From positions 81,205 to 145,204 of the forward strand of contig RHPI01000818.1 in the NCBI GenBank assembly GCA_009103225.1: DNA of 64,000 nt, read 5' to 3'. Source of the DNA: Chlorokybus atmophyticus. Lineage: Eukaryota > Streptophyta > Chlorokybophyceae > Chlorokybales > Chlorokybaceae. Below are positions 24,901 through 36,500 of this stretch, in pieces. The notes beneath the pieces are model-generated. The model saw nothing but the letters and a program-made list of their open reading frames with translations, was not told the origin of the DNA and made no database searches. The first letter of the stretch is position 1. Every line of letters begins with the position of its first letter. The position numbers were made by a program, and so were the translations under genes.

Positions 24901-27900
24901 TGCACACAACACGCACGCATACGCCCCGCGCACGCACACGCACGCGCATGGTCAAAGATGCGTGTGTACCGGCACTCACACGCACATGGACACGTACACA
25001 TAGGGATACCACCTCACACACTATCACACCCACCTGCACCATGTCCTGTATGATCGCCGGCGCACGCACATGCACGCACATGCACGCGCATGGTCAAAGA
25101 TGCGTGTGTACCGGCACTCACACGTACATGCACGCACACACGTAGGGATACCACCCTCACACACACCCTCACACCCACCTGCACCATGTCCTGTATGATC
25201 GCCGGCGCCCTCTCCTCCCCCCCCACTTCCCACACCGCCCTCTTCCGTCCCTTCACCCCCAACCCCCTTGTGAGAAACCCCGCCCTCCTCCCCCAGAACG
25301 CCGGACTCAGCGCGAACGCTTTGACAGAGCCGTACGACGCGGGATCCAGATAAGATGTGGCGATGTGGGATAGAGAGTCGAGGTCGAAGTGGGAACGGAG
25401 ACGGTCCAGGGAGACGGAAGGGGAGAGGGAGAGGGCGCCGACCACCACGGTGGAGTGGAGGAGGGCGACGAGGAGATCGCCTGAGGGGAAGAGTTGAACA
25501 CAAGTAGGTTGGTGTGAGCTGGGGTTGGTTAAGTGCCCGAGTGGTCTGTATGATGGTTACATGTGTTGGGTGTCAGCATGCTCGTGCGTGTGCGCGTGCA
25601 TGTGCAAGTATGATTGTCTGTGTGTGTGTGTCGTGCATGCATCTGTGTGTGTCCGCACACAGATGCATGCATGGGTGTGCGTGCCTGTGCCTGTGAGTGT
25701 GCATGTCTAATGCGTGTACGTGTGTGCGTGTATGTGTGCATGCGTGTGCACTTGAGTGCTCAATCCAATCTGCACTGACCGACTTCCATGGCTCTGTTGA
25801 TCTCCGCCGCAACCTCCTTCGCTTCCGTTGCCTCATTATCCGAAAACCCACATCCCCCGAAGAGCGCCTTCACGCCCGCGAGATGGCTCGCCCTCGCCAC
25901 GCACACTGTAAACCCCTTCATAGACCCAATCCGCACTTACTCCCACATACCCACATACCCAACATGATGTCATCCCCACTCACTCACTTTGGCCATGCAG
26001 TGGCGGTGCACGAGCATCGCGACGTCCTCTCCTCCACCCCCACAACGTCCACGCGGGGTGAGGCGGATGGCGCACACGCGCAAGAAGGACGGGACGGGAC
26101 TACCGGGTGGAAGACGAAGCAAGCACCACGCGCGACCCGGGAACTGCACGCACACATCAACAAACACAGTGAGCGACAAAACAACTACTACAATGTTGTT
26201 ATTGGTGTCACTTACCAGAGCGAAGGCGGGCATGAGGAGGTCGAGGCCGCGGGTCTCTGCGCTCTGGGCGATGCACAGCAGCGACACCTCGAACACGTTG
26301 CGTTGCCCTTCCACCGCAACAAACTCCTCCTCCTCCTCCTCCTTCACCTCCTTCTCCGCCTCCTCCATGTTGTTCATCTCCTGACCCTCCTCTGTCTGCT
26401 CCTCAACCTCATTGGCCTCCCCCTCCTGTGGTTGTTGGCTCGGTTCTTCTATCTCCCCGCTACCAGAGGAGTTGTTGTTGTTGTTATTGTCGCTGTTGTT
26501 GGCCTTCTCCTCTTGATGTGTCGGCGCCAGCGTGACCGTGTTGTTGGTTGCAACGCTCTGTTCGGTTGAGGATTGCTCAGGCAATGCCTCAGCAGTTTGA
26601 GTCTCAACGACTTCAATCTCTGTCGACGTGCTCGACGAAGCTTCCTCCACCTGAACGATAGTGTTGTGGTTGTTGTTGTTGTTGTTGTTGTTGTGGTGGT
26701 GGTGGTGGTTGTGAATTATGTTGTTGTTGATGTGTCTTACGTGTACGAGGTGGTCGAAGGCGTTGAGGTCGTAGCTGCGCTGCAGCGCAGGCACGTCCAC
26801 AATGCCGGTGAAGGCGGCGATGCCGACGAGCGGGCCGGTATCTCCAGCCTAATGCGGTGCAAAGAGAGAGACCATCACATACCCACACTTGTGCAACACA
26901 TACCACACGTCAACAATAACTCACCACTCCAGCAAGGACGGCTGTGTCTTTGTCACCCTCCGAACCCTTCACAAGCCTTGCGAGCGCAAATGCCTCCTGC
27001 ACAAATGCAAAAAGAGTTCGAGTGTTGTACTCGACTGACACTTAACCAAGGGCTCGTATAAGCACACACGCATGTACACACACGCGCACGCCCATGCACA
27101 CGCACACGCACACGCACCTGAGGGCGTGTCCACTCTGGCAGTGTGCACAGCGGCATTCCTCTCTCCTGACACTCCGCCAGCACTGGCATCAGCCCGTCGT
27201 AGTCCTCTTCGCGTGCCGCGCGCACACGCAGCGCCGGACACACCAACCTGAGAAAAACTCAACACATTGTAACAACAACCACCACACCAACAGCCTTACC
27301 CACTCTATCCTCACCTTCTGTGGCACTCATAGAGCGTCTCATCCTCAGGTCCCTTAGCGATCTGCTTGAACAGGGCTGGCATGCGGGCGCCCGCCTTGCC
27401 TGTGATACAGAGACACAAACACACATGAGACGAATGTACGATTGTATGAAAGTGTTGTGTTGGTGTGTGCACGTTTGAGTAACTCACCGATGGCGAGAAA
27501 GGAGTCGACCTCCGGCATGGCCTCGAAGGCCACGCGGCAGAGGTTCAGCGTGACCGCGGCGTGGGCGTCGGCGGAGGGGTTGGTGATGCACGGGCGGGTC
27601 CACATGGACGACAGGGGCTGCGGGCATGGGTGGTTGGGTGAGAATGCAGTGCATGTGTAGAGTTGCTCAGACTATGCAGGCGTTGATGTCTGTGTCCGTT
27701 CCCTTTCCCGAAACCGCAGCGCACGCACGCACATACCAGGAGACACACATGGACATACAGGCACGCTCCCACACACATACGTACACAACTTCACACGTGC
27801 ACGTAACCCCGCAATTGGCAGCGCGCATGCACCCATAGATAAACACACGTATACACGCACACGCACGCACAAATGCACACACGTGCACACCCATATGCAG

Positions 27901-28714
27901 GCACAGGCGCATGCACATGCACACACACAGACGCATATGCACACGCACACGCCGACTCTCTCTCACTCTCTCTATCTCTCGAGTACCACACATCCTCTCT
28001 CACCTGGAACCCCATCCTCTCCGCCTCCTTCTCCCCCCACACCCTCCCATCCACATCCCCCTTCCCCTTCCCCTCCTCCCCTTCTCCATCCTTAGGGACG
28101 CTCCAGTCGCAAAAGGCCGCAAAGCCTGACAGCGTCGAAGAGCCCGAGCGCGACTTCGACTTGGCCACGCTTGAGTACAAGGCGTCGTCGCTGCGATTAC
28201 ATCACATTGTGTTGTGTTGAGTTTGAGTTTGAGTTTGAGTTTGAGTTCGAGGCTTGTTGATGCGCGCTATGCAATCGAGGGAGTACTGCGTGCTCCGTGT
28301 GCTTATTGCAACACATAAACTGGACGTGTTGGCAATAGCAGTCTTTTACAGATAGCGATGCGACAGCATGGCCATTGGGGTTGGCATAGGTCTTCTGGTT
28401 TAAGCGTCGGTGATTTACACAGCCATTAACACCATATAATGTGCTTGCAGTGATGTTGCCAAAGCCACAGCCAATGTGTTTGTGTACGTGTAAGTGCACG
28501 TATTCATTGTAGGAGGTCACAATCACAAGGACTTGCAGTAGACAATCTGAGTAGAGATACATTGGTGATCTTTCAGAGGATCATTTGCGTACAGTATTTC
28601 TGCTGCACTGCCAAGCGGTCCCCAGCACGCTTCCAGCTCCGCCCGCCTGCCCTCCAGCAGCTTCTCCACGGCGGGGAGGTCCGCCACCCGTGCCGCACGC
28701 GCCATACCCGCCAT
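21935..28714 (-). CDS. CFAP61: Cilia- and flagella-associated protein 61
   Basis: Eighteen exons: 28593-28714, 28004-28190, 27488-27617, 27315-27399, 27118-27247, 26925-26996, 26741-26848, 26216-26650, 25988-26143, 25780-25915, 25179-25480, 24439-24752, 23701-24159, 23512-23615, 23187-23363, 22699-22946, 22227-22505, 21935-22069 (1192 aa; the human protein is about 1237). CFAP61 belongs to the calmodulin- and radial-spoke-associated complex at the base of radial spoke 3 in motile axonemes. The family's N-terminal acetyltransferase-like half is visible (VRAAREEDYDGLMPVL; later GFTVCVARASHLAGVKALF), then a nucleotide-binding oxidoreductase-like half (RVVVAGASAAGLACAE at about residue 667; VPYEALVLAAGSQDH). 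The C-terminus has LPGNLYYMR and a short last exon. A His/Asn codon tract at 26651-26740 has perfect splice borders and is treated as an intron. An Asn-rich coding insert lies at about 23768-23815. Confidence 0.93.
24948..25209. repeat. 142-bp tandem duplication across a CFAP61 splice donor
   Basis: Two imperfect copies, each beginning ATGGTCAAAGATGCGTGTGT, start at 24948 and 25090 (period 142). The right copy contains the last roughly 30 nt of a CFAP61 exon (minus strand, ...ATCATACAGGACATGGTGCAG) and its GTGGGT donor; the left copy repeats that exon end and donor inside the intron. Copies differ at scattered positions and by small indels, so the duplication is not brand-new. Confidence 0.9.
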
Positions 28715-29115
28715 TTATACAAAATCAACCCACTGCCAGTGCCGACGATGACGCCAATGCCGCTGCCGACAAGGCACCAGCAGCCTCCACGTGGCAGTGT
28801 TGGTTGTTGAGGCTGGTTTTTTCTACTCCACGCATCACGTGACCGGTTGGTTGGTTCAAACCACAACCGAGAAAGCTAACCCCAACCCTAATCCTAACCC
28901 TAATCCTAACACAGCGCTTAGGCAATGGGTTTGTCATAGGCGTCGTTGTTGTCGGCTTTGGCGGCGGCGGCGGCGGCGTAGCCGGCGGGTAGCAGTAGGA
29001 GCACATTGTATACGTCCTGTAGATTAGCTCTAGTTTGATCTGTGTCGGTCTGTGCGGTTTGGCGCCCAAGCTGGGCAGGAGTGAGCAGTTTTCGGCTGAC
29101 AGACAAGGCGCTGGG
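28715..29115. promoter_or_regulatory. Bidirectional promoter CFAP61/XPB with telomere-like array
   Basis: 401 bp between outward start codons. It holds a G-box CCACGTGG at 28787-28794 and a degenerate telomere-like array of CCCTAA/TCCTAA units at 28876-28910. A GCG/GGC-rich run at about 28961-28983 lies on the XPB side. Which TSS uses which element is not visible. Confidence 0.55.
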
Positions 29116-32100
29116 ATGGCGTCCAGGAGACGGGGTGCTGCCGCTGCTGACGGAGGTATGTTGTTGATGATCTCTGATTACTGGTCAGTGTTTTCAGTCA
29201 GATCTCGCATGGGACAATGTTCTCGCTGGTGGTTTGAGTGCGGGCAGAGCAGCAGTTTAAAGCGTAACACAGCGGTACCCTGTTTCTCTATCATTGGCAG
29301 TCCATTCGCATGCTATACCATGACATGAAGAACTGTGCAACACCATCATTGAATTCGGCTGGTCACAATTAGAACTTCTAACTGATCTGATTAAATATTG
29401 TTGTTACTGTTTCTGTGTCAGTCTCTTTCCTGTGGCTGCATGCAGCTTGGTTTGCTTCAAAGCGCCAGACTGAAGCTGTTTTACCTCAACTTTATTGCCA
29501 ATGCTGAAATTCTTTGTCACCACTTCTTTTTTACCACAGGGGCCACTGCCAAGAAAGCCAGGAGAGGCTCCTTGAAAGAGGTGAGGATGTTGATTGTTGT
29601 GTCTCAATTTGTCTCGCGGGCTGCTCGGCGTTCCTTAACCCATCCTTGGCTTGTTCATTGCAGGCAAAGCCTACTTGGGAGCAGGAGGAAGATGCTTTGT
29701 CAGAGGAGGAGTTGATGGAAATTGAGGAGGAGGAGCAGGACATTGATGAAGCTGGTCCCTCAACATGTAAGTCACATGAAGTGTGAATTGTTCGGTTTCT
29801 TGCGTGGATGGATCAGATCATCGGTATCATGTTATGGTCTTTTCCTTGATGCCTGGTCATACGCAGCTGGCAGATTCGGTTCAATTGCACCAGCAAAGGA
29901 TTTAGAGCTTGGCTTGGATTATACGAACCTCCCGCTGAAGCCCGATCACGCCAACAGGCCGCTGTGGGTGTGTTCCGATGGGCGCATCTTCCTGGAGACC
30001 TTCTCACCCATATACAAGCAGGCGGCGGACTTTCTCATCGCCATATCAGAGCCGGTATGCCGACCCGAGACGTTGCACGAGTACTCGCTCACGCCGCACT
30101 CACTCTATGCCGCCGTGTCCGTTGGCCTCGAGACCGGCACCATCGTCTCCGTGCTGAGCCGTTTGTCCAAGACAAAGCTCCCGCCTGAGATCGAAGAGTT
30201 TGTAAAAGAGTCCACGCAGAACTACGGCAAAGTCAAGCTAGTGCTCAAGCAGAACCGATTCTTCGTCGAGTCAGCCTACCCGGACATCCTCAAGAGGATA
30301 TTGAAGGATGAGGCCATCAAAAAGGCGCGCATCAACGTTGTTACGGACGTCCCTGATGGCGGTTTCCTGGTCAGTGAAGGCCTCCGGGACCAGGCTGCAG
30401 CAGAAGAAGATGGCGGCGTATCCATGCTAGCTGCAGCCGATGGTGAAGCGCAACCGGGCGCGCGAGCCCTCGATATCGACAGGGAGTTGCATTCCTTCGA
30501 GATTGACCCCGCTCAGGTAAGTCGTTTGAAATAGTTTGATGCTACTGCTTGCATTTGGGATGTGCGCAGAAAGACATGGGGATGGCGGTGCCAGTAAGCC
30601 ATGTTCTGTGCCTCTGTTGTTGATTGTGATTGGTTGCACAGGTGGAGCACGTGAAGCAACGCTGTCTGCCGAATGAGTTGAACTACCCCATGCTGGAGGA
30701 GTATGACTTCAAGAACGACAGTATGAACCCTGACCTTGAGTACGATCTGAAACCAATGACTCAGGTATTTTGAATTGCTTCCACCGTGGATTCTGAATGT
30801 GCTTGTGTATACCTCTAATTGAGTGGACAACCGCAAAGTATTCAGAGTTTGTGACTGATTGGAAATGATGGCCAGATGGGTTGTCTTCACCAACTTTTGT
30901 ACTAGTTACAGTGTCTTATTAACTGTCTGTCCAGGTGCGGCCTTACCAAGAAAAGGCGCTCAGCAAGATGTTTGGCAATGGTCGTGCGCGATCGGGCATC
31001 ATCGTGCTCCCTTGCGGAGCCGGCAAGTCTCTCACGGGCATCGCGGCCGCCGTGCGCATCCGCAAGAGCTGTCTCGTGCTCTGCACCAATTCCGTCTCCG
31101 TGGACCAGTGGCGCTCGCAGTTCAAGTTGTGGACTACGATACCTGATGAGAAGATCTCGCGCTTCACGTCGGACCGCAAGGAGAAGCTGCCCGACCAATC
31201 GAGCATCACCGTCACAACGTACAATATGGTTGCGTTCGGCGGTGTCAAGAATGAGGAGGCTGAGAAAATACAGAAACGGGAGTGGGGACTTATCCTACTC
31301 GATGAGGTGCACGTCGTACCGGCGCACATGTTTCGAAAGGTACGCTTTGGTTGTTCGGAAATGGTTGAGGTTCATTGCGTGTGCTCATGTACATGATTGA
31401 CGACATTCGCGTAACAGTATGCCATATAGGAAGCACAAACAAAATCGACCTCGCAACCAGTGCATGGCATACGTGCTGCACATTGTTCTCGCACAGGGCA
31501 GCAATTCAGTGGGTTAACATGCATTCTGTTGCAGGTTATCGGTATCAGCAAAGCTCACTGCAAGCTGGGTCTCACGGCTACACTTGTGCGTGAGGATGAG
31601 AGGATAGGAGATCTCAACTTCCTGATTGGCCCGAAGCTGTATGAAGCAAACTGGATGGACTTGCAGCGTGCAGGCCATATTGCTAATGTGCAATGCGCTG
31701 AGGTATGTTGGTTGTGGGTTGCAGGGCTTAATGTTGCAAGAGGTTGGGCTTATCAGTGCCTGCGTGGATGCCTCCACAAACAACAACAGTACATCTTCTG
31801 ACATAGCTGCTGTTTGTGGCAATGCAGGTTTGGTGCCCAATGACAAAGGAGTTCTACCGCGAGTATTTGAAGAAAGAGAACTCTGGGAAGAAGCAGCTCC
31901 TCTACTGCATGAACCCCAACAAGTTCCGCGCCTGCCAGTTCCTAATCAACTACCACGAACAGCAGCGCGGGGACAAGATCATCGTCTTCTCTGACAACAT
32001 CTTTGCGCTGCGGGAGTATGCCATGAAGCTGCGCAAGCCCTTCATCTATGGGCCCACCAGCCATCATGAGCGGACACGCATCTTGCATGCATTCAAGCAC

Positions 32101-33000
32101 AGCCCAGAGGTTAGTTGGGTCACTCTTTGTCACAACTTTGCAAAAACACACCAAAGCCATCTCGCTTCATCACATTCTCACAGCGCATCTCACTCGTTGA
32201 TTCTCATGCAGGTGAACACAGTGTTCCTCTCCAAGGTTGGTGACAACTCCATTGATATACCGGAGGCCAACGTAATTATACAGATCTCATCTCACGCGGG
32301 TTCCCGTCGCCAAGAGGCGCAGCGTTTGGGGCGTATTCTTAGGCCCAAGGGGAGGCCTCAGGACCGCAACCCCAACGAGTTCAACGCCTTTTTCTACTCG
32401 CTTGTGTCCAAGGACACGCAGGAGATGTTTTTCTCAACAAAGCGCCAGCAGTTCCTCATTGACCAGGGATACAGCTTCAAGGTCATCACTGAGCTGCCAC
32501 CCGCAGACACTGGCAATGACCTGTTTTATGCCAACAAGGAGGAGCAACTGGACCTGTTGGGCAAGGTACATGGTTGTTGCCGGTTTTGTATGCAGGCATT
32601 GGGTTGGGTTATGCGCGTAAAACTTTGTTTGTGCGCTTAAAAGGTTCTGGCTGCTGGTGAAGATGAGGCTGGAGTTGAGCACCTGGCTGATGACAATGAT
32701 GACATATCTAAGTACAAGACTAGCGTGCGACGGGCAGGAAACATGCGGGCGCTGACTGGTGCTGAAGGCATGGTTTACATGGAGTACAGGTATGGTATGG
32801 TGGGAGAGCATACTGTGAGAGATTTGTTGTCTTGCCTCGTATCGGTATTTACGTTTTCTTGCTATGGTGCTGAGGCGCAAGTGTTGTGCAGCACCGGCAA
32901 GACTTCCCAGTCAGCCTTGGCCAGGCCAGGCCAGGGTGCACCTTCGCGCCAGAGCGCTGCCAAGCACAAGCACAAACTGTTTCGAGCTCGCTACCGATAG
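29116..33000 (+). CDS. XPB: TFIIH helicase/translocase XPB (ERCC3/Ssl2)
   Basis: Eleven exons: 29116-29155, 29540-29580, 29664-29766, 29867-30516, 30642-30764, 30935-31339, 31535-31702, 31828-32109, 32212-32565, 32644-32789, 32892-33000 (806 aa; the human protein is 782). XPB is the ATP-dependent DNA translocase of TFIIH, needed for promoter opening and nucleotide excision repair. Visible: the N-terminal domain ([21 protein letters not shown] in two blocks), Walker [11 protein letters not shown] (Lys at about residue 350), the DEVH box (about 442-445), the XPB-specific RED motif in [11 protein letters not shown] (about 473-475), the thumb region, and motif VI in [14 protein letters not shown] (about 638-651). 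All catalytic motifs are intact. The C-terminus is basic ([12 protein letters not shown]). The short N-terminal exons encode a Lys/Arg- then Glu-rich leader like that of plant XPB. Confidence 0.97.
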
Positions 33001-34707
33001 GACACCAACATGCTGCGTGGTTCAGGGTAATTTGCACAAATACGCGTGGTAGCCAATTGTACATGCGGCCATTCACCTTCACCAAGCGTTGTGGACATAC
33101 AGGCCTGTTAACAAGCTGGAATGTAAATAGGAACGTGAGTTAGTTAGAGGACACTTGTGTGATTAGTGCGATCCAGTGTCACTTGCATTGTGGAACGCAA
33201 TACAAGCGTTTACTTTGTTGTGGAAAAGGACGTCTAGCAGTGGTCAATGCCTGCACCATGTATGTCATTGGTTTGACGCGCATGCAGTGTTGGGCTGGTT
33301 GGTGGTTGTATATGTTGGCAGATCTTGTGAGCCGCAATATGTCACATTTAGCAATGCATTATTGCATGCAACATGAAGTGCGCATGCGTAGGATATGAAT
33401 ACAATTACCTTATCAATGACTCTCACATACTCATACTGTAGGATCAGAAGTTATCCATGCGTGATGAATTATATAATTGCAACATTCATCATGTAAGCAT
33501 GCATTAACTATGCAACTCGACATCTTTACAAACGATTCCTATCTGTTGTTTGCATCATACAAATAGAATAACAAAACAGTTTTGCATGCAATGTCGGTAT
33601 CAATGACAACAAGGTTGTGCCACGTGTATAATCATTAAGAATCACGTACTTTATCGGTTGTCAGTTTCAACATCGCTGTTGTTTACACTTATCGTGCGAC
33701 TATTTTCCCTATTAGAATATTTGCATACATACAGTGCTTTTTGAATAAACAGCATGAAAATTGTGTAAAGCATTATAGAATTTGTGTAATTGCTTATTTT
33801 TAAAAAATCTTATACATTTGTTGTACGATATTTGATTTTACATCGAATGCAATATGTGCGTGATTACTTACATAGAAAGTACATCATGACAGAAGAATCT
33901 TGTACTTTGCAGGTGACACATAGTACACGTGCATTTGCACTTTCATGGCATGCGTTTGCACTCCTTCCTTGTGTGCACAATCATGTACAATAAACACAAA
34001 TCATAACATATGTATGTTATGTTATATATAAAAATGTCATTTGTACAGTGAGCATGTGAGTGACATTCAATGAGGAAATATTTGAATCTGAATATCTGAA
34101 TGTCCTTCGAAGTCACGAATACTCACATGTTCACAAAGTAAATTAACATGTTGAAGTAAAATAAGGCATGGTCAAGCCTCACATTGTGCCATGTTGATTG
34201 TAAAACAGATCGAGGGGTTGACATGCCACTCACATGCTCAGCCCTTGAACGACAGCGTGGCATGCGGTGCGCACAAATATTTCAAAAGGTTGACTGCGCG
34301 TTGGGGTAGCCTTTGACGTGGCGCTCTATCAGAACTTTCCCGCAGCAAAACCGATTTTAAACGTTTGGCATTATGCTGTGCCGGACATGTTTGCACACAG
34401 GCCGGTTGCTGTCTGCAGCACTTGCATAGCATTCCCGGAAGCACCCATTGCCCAAGCCAGTATTGACCGCATTGCGTGTTGAACGCATTGTCGGTAACCC
34501 GCTTAGCCGCGAATATCCTTACCATGACGACAATCTGTTAACCATGTTGTGACATTGCTTTAACAAAACGACGCGCCCTGACACGCGTTCGCTCGCGAGG
34601 CGCTCGCACGGTCGCGACCGTTGGATGGGCTCATTGCGGCCTCAATTATCAGAAACGACCGACCACGTGGCAGCTAGTCGCCTCAACCCATCACACTTTT
34701 GCCCGCC
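33001..34707. other. Gene-free AT-rich region
   Basis: 1.7 kb between XPB and the next rightward gene. The left 0.4 kb is probably XPB 3' UTR. About 33400-34230 is clearly AT-rich, unlike most of the window, with no coding signature on either strand. The last 200 bp (34560-34707) are GC-rich, with CGCTCGCGAGGCGCTCGC-like inverted sequence and a G-box CCACGTGG at 34663-34670, 38 bp before the next ATG: a promoter. Confidence 0.45.
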
Positions 34708-36500
34708 ATGTCCGTGCGCTCCTCAATCAGGGCATATTCTGTCTTGTGGGCGCTGACCACCGTGTGGTTGCCATCCTCTCTGGACGCCAACAGGTGAGCA
34801 GGGAAGACAATATGGCATCTCTGCCCTAATTTTGCATGGGCTGTTCATTGCTGCATGCTGCAAGGGCTTGTTGGCTGTAGTGCGGAGATGTGAACTTGTG
34901 CACTTGTGTGTTTCTTGGCAGAATGCGGTGAAGGCAAGGGTGTTGCTGCTGTCGTTTTGGGTCTGGGTGTCGGTGTAGTGCTCAGCGCTGTAGAGGTGGA
35001 GCTGTGCCGTCCGTCATGGCAGCGAACATGAAGACAAGGAGGTCTGCGTTGGTAGCCACCACCACCACCTACCCTCTCTCCTCCTCCTCCTCCACCTCCT
35101 TCTCCTTGTCCTCCTCCTCCTCCTGTGTCTCCTGTTGGCCCCCGCCAGCCCAGGAGCGCGGAGCTGATATCAGCCGGCCCTGGGATATCATCGATCTCCG
35201 TCGCCTCCTTCTCCTCCAAGTGGGCAGGCAACAACACAGGCTCAAGAGGAGAGGAGTGGATAGCCGCTGTCCCTCCTTGCCTTGACGACAATACGCAGTT
35301 CCCTGCTCTGAGCCGCGAGGCTGATATCGACGTGATGGTGAGCCGCAGAGGCAGGAGACATAGAAGAAAAGGGTGCTGTAGAGGGGATGTTATTCTATCG
35401 AATACGGGTGTACATACTAGTAGACGTTGTAACAATGTTGTGCTCGCTGCACCGGTCATGCTCGTGGCCGCACGTGACTTCATGCTTCGCGCACCGTTGA
35501 AAGAGATACTGTTGCTTTCTTCTGCGCTTCGCAAGCCCGCATGCGAAAGCACGGAAGGTGAGAGAGAGAGAGAGAGAGACAGTTTAGTGTTCACCCTTTG
35601 CATGTGTAACAATGAGGACTTAACAACAACAACCTGTGTGCAGGCGTGTTGCCGGCGGTGTTCATGGATGCGCTTGAGGTCTGTTGCGTGCGCGGCAAAG
35701 AGGCACTCGCGGCGGTGCGCTTTAGGTTGGGTGCTGCAGCGTGCCGCGTGGCATTTGAGCCAAACGCGGGCGGAGCTAGCGCCATCTCTGAGGCCCTCTC
35801 TGTGGAATACTTCATGCGTCGCTTCAGCGCGTGCAATGTGGTCCCCGAGATGGAGGTGTGTATAAGAACTTGTGCATGCGCGCATGCACAACAACATGCA
35901 TACGCACGTGCACGCGGACAGCAGCTGCACAGTATATGGTGTTTGCAGCCGTTTTTTTGCACTACGCACCACTGCATGACCCTGGTGCAACTTGTACAGG
36001 TTGCGTATTATGACTCCAACTGGAAGAAGGTGGACTACGTGTGCGAGATGTTTGGGCGCAGAGTGGGCGTGTCCGTGACACGCGCCATGGCTTACCCTTC
36101 CCCCCACCTCTTTGACGCCGCCTCCGCTCGCCACCTCCTCAACAAGAAGCTTAACGGCTTGGTCATAGCGCGCGCGGGCATCAGCGCATGCCATTCATTC
36201 TCGCTTTGCGTCCTTCACGTGTGGTACTTGTCTGTTTACACCTTTGTCGCTTCACTCTCCGTCAAACACACGCCCTTCATGTATGCATATACTCACAAGT
36301 ATTTATACAAATGCAGGTGTGAGACAAGGCGCATTGCCAACATCATGCATGCCGAGTATGCCTCCACCGCGCGCGCTTTGGGGGTTATCGGGGATGTTGT
36401 TGTGGTCTTAACCATAGCAGAGGGACCGTTGCTCAAGTGTATCTACTATGAGACCAGTGAGAAGCGCAAAAGAGTACTCGTAAGAGCTTCCAGTGTCTAG
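34708..36500 (+). CDS. Conserved-looking protein of unknown family, probable signal peptide
   Basis: Five exons: 34708-34793, 35154-35557, 35644-35855, 36000-36223, 36317-36500 (369 aa). Exon 1 begins MSVRSSIRAYSVLWALTTVW, a basic start plus hydrophobic stretch that fits a signal peptide or anchor. Exon 2 was placed using the long CTCC polypyrimidine tract ending at 35153, which restores phase. The second half has a domain-like composition: VLPAVFMDALEVCC, EALSVEYFMRRF, VAYYDSNWKKVDYVCEMFGR, RVGVSVTRAMAYPSPHLF, LLNKKLNGLVIARAG, LHVWCETRRIANIM. I do not recognise the family with confidence. The last intron is in frame, but splicing joins LHVW to CETRRIA smoothly. The basic stretch RRGRRHRRK in exon 2 is unusual and a missed intron there is possible. 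The 3' three exons are much firmer than exon 2. Confidence 0.62.

Noticed and set aside
26216-26848. CFAP61 exon uninterrupted across the His/Asn tract
   Set aside because: The tract has perfect donor and acceptor sites and typical intron length, so removal is more likely. Kept as a finding.
28876-28910. Chromosome end suggested by telomere-like repeats
   Set aside because: The repeats are few, degenerate and lie between two intact genes, so they are interstitial.
34845-36194. Long open frame of about 450 codons on the minus strand
   Set aside because: It lies opposite the five-exon rightward gene. Its translation is low in structure, crosses clear plus-strand splice sites, and has no domain. 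It is a shadow of GC-rich coding sequence.
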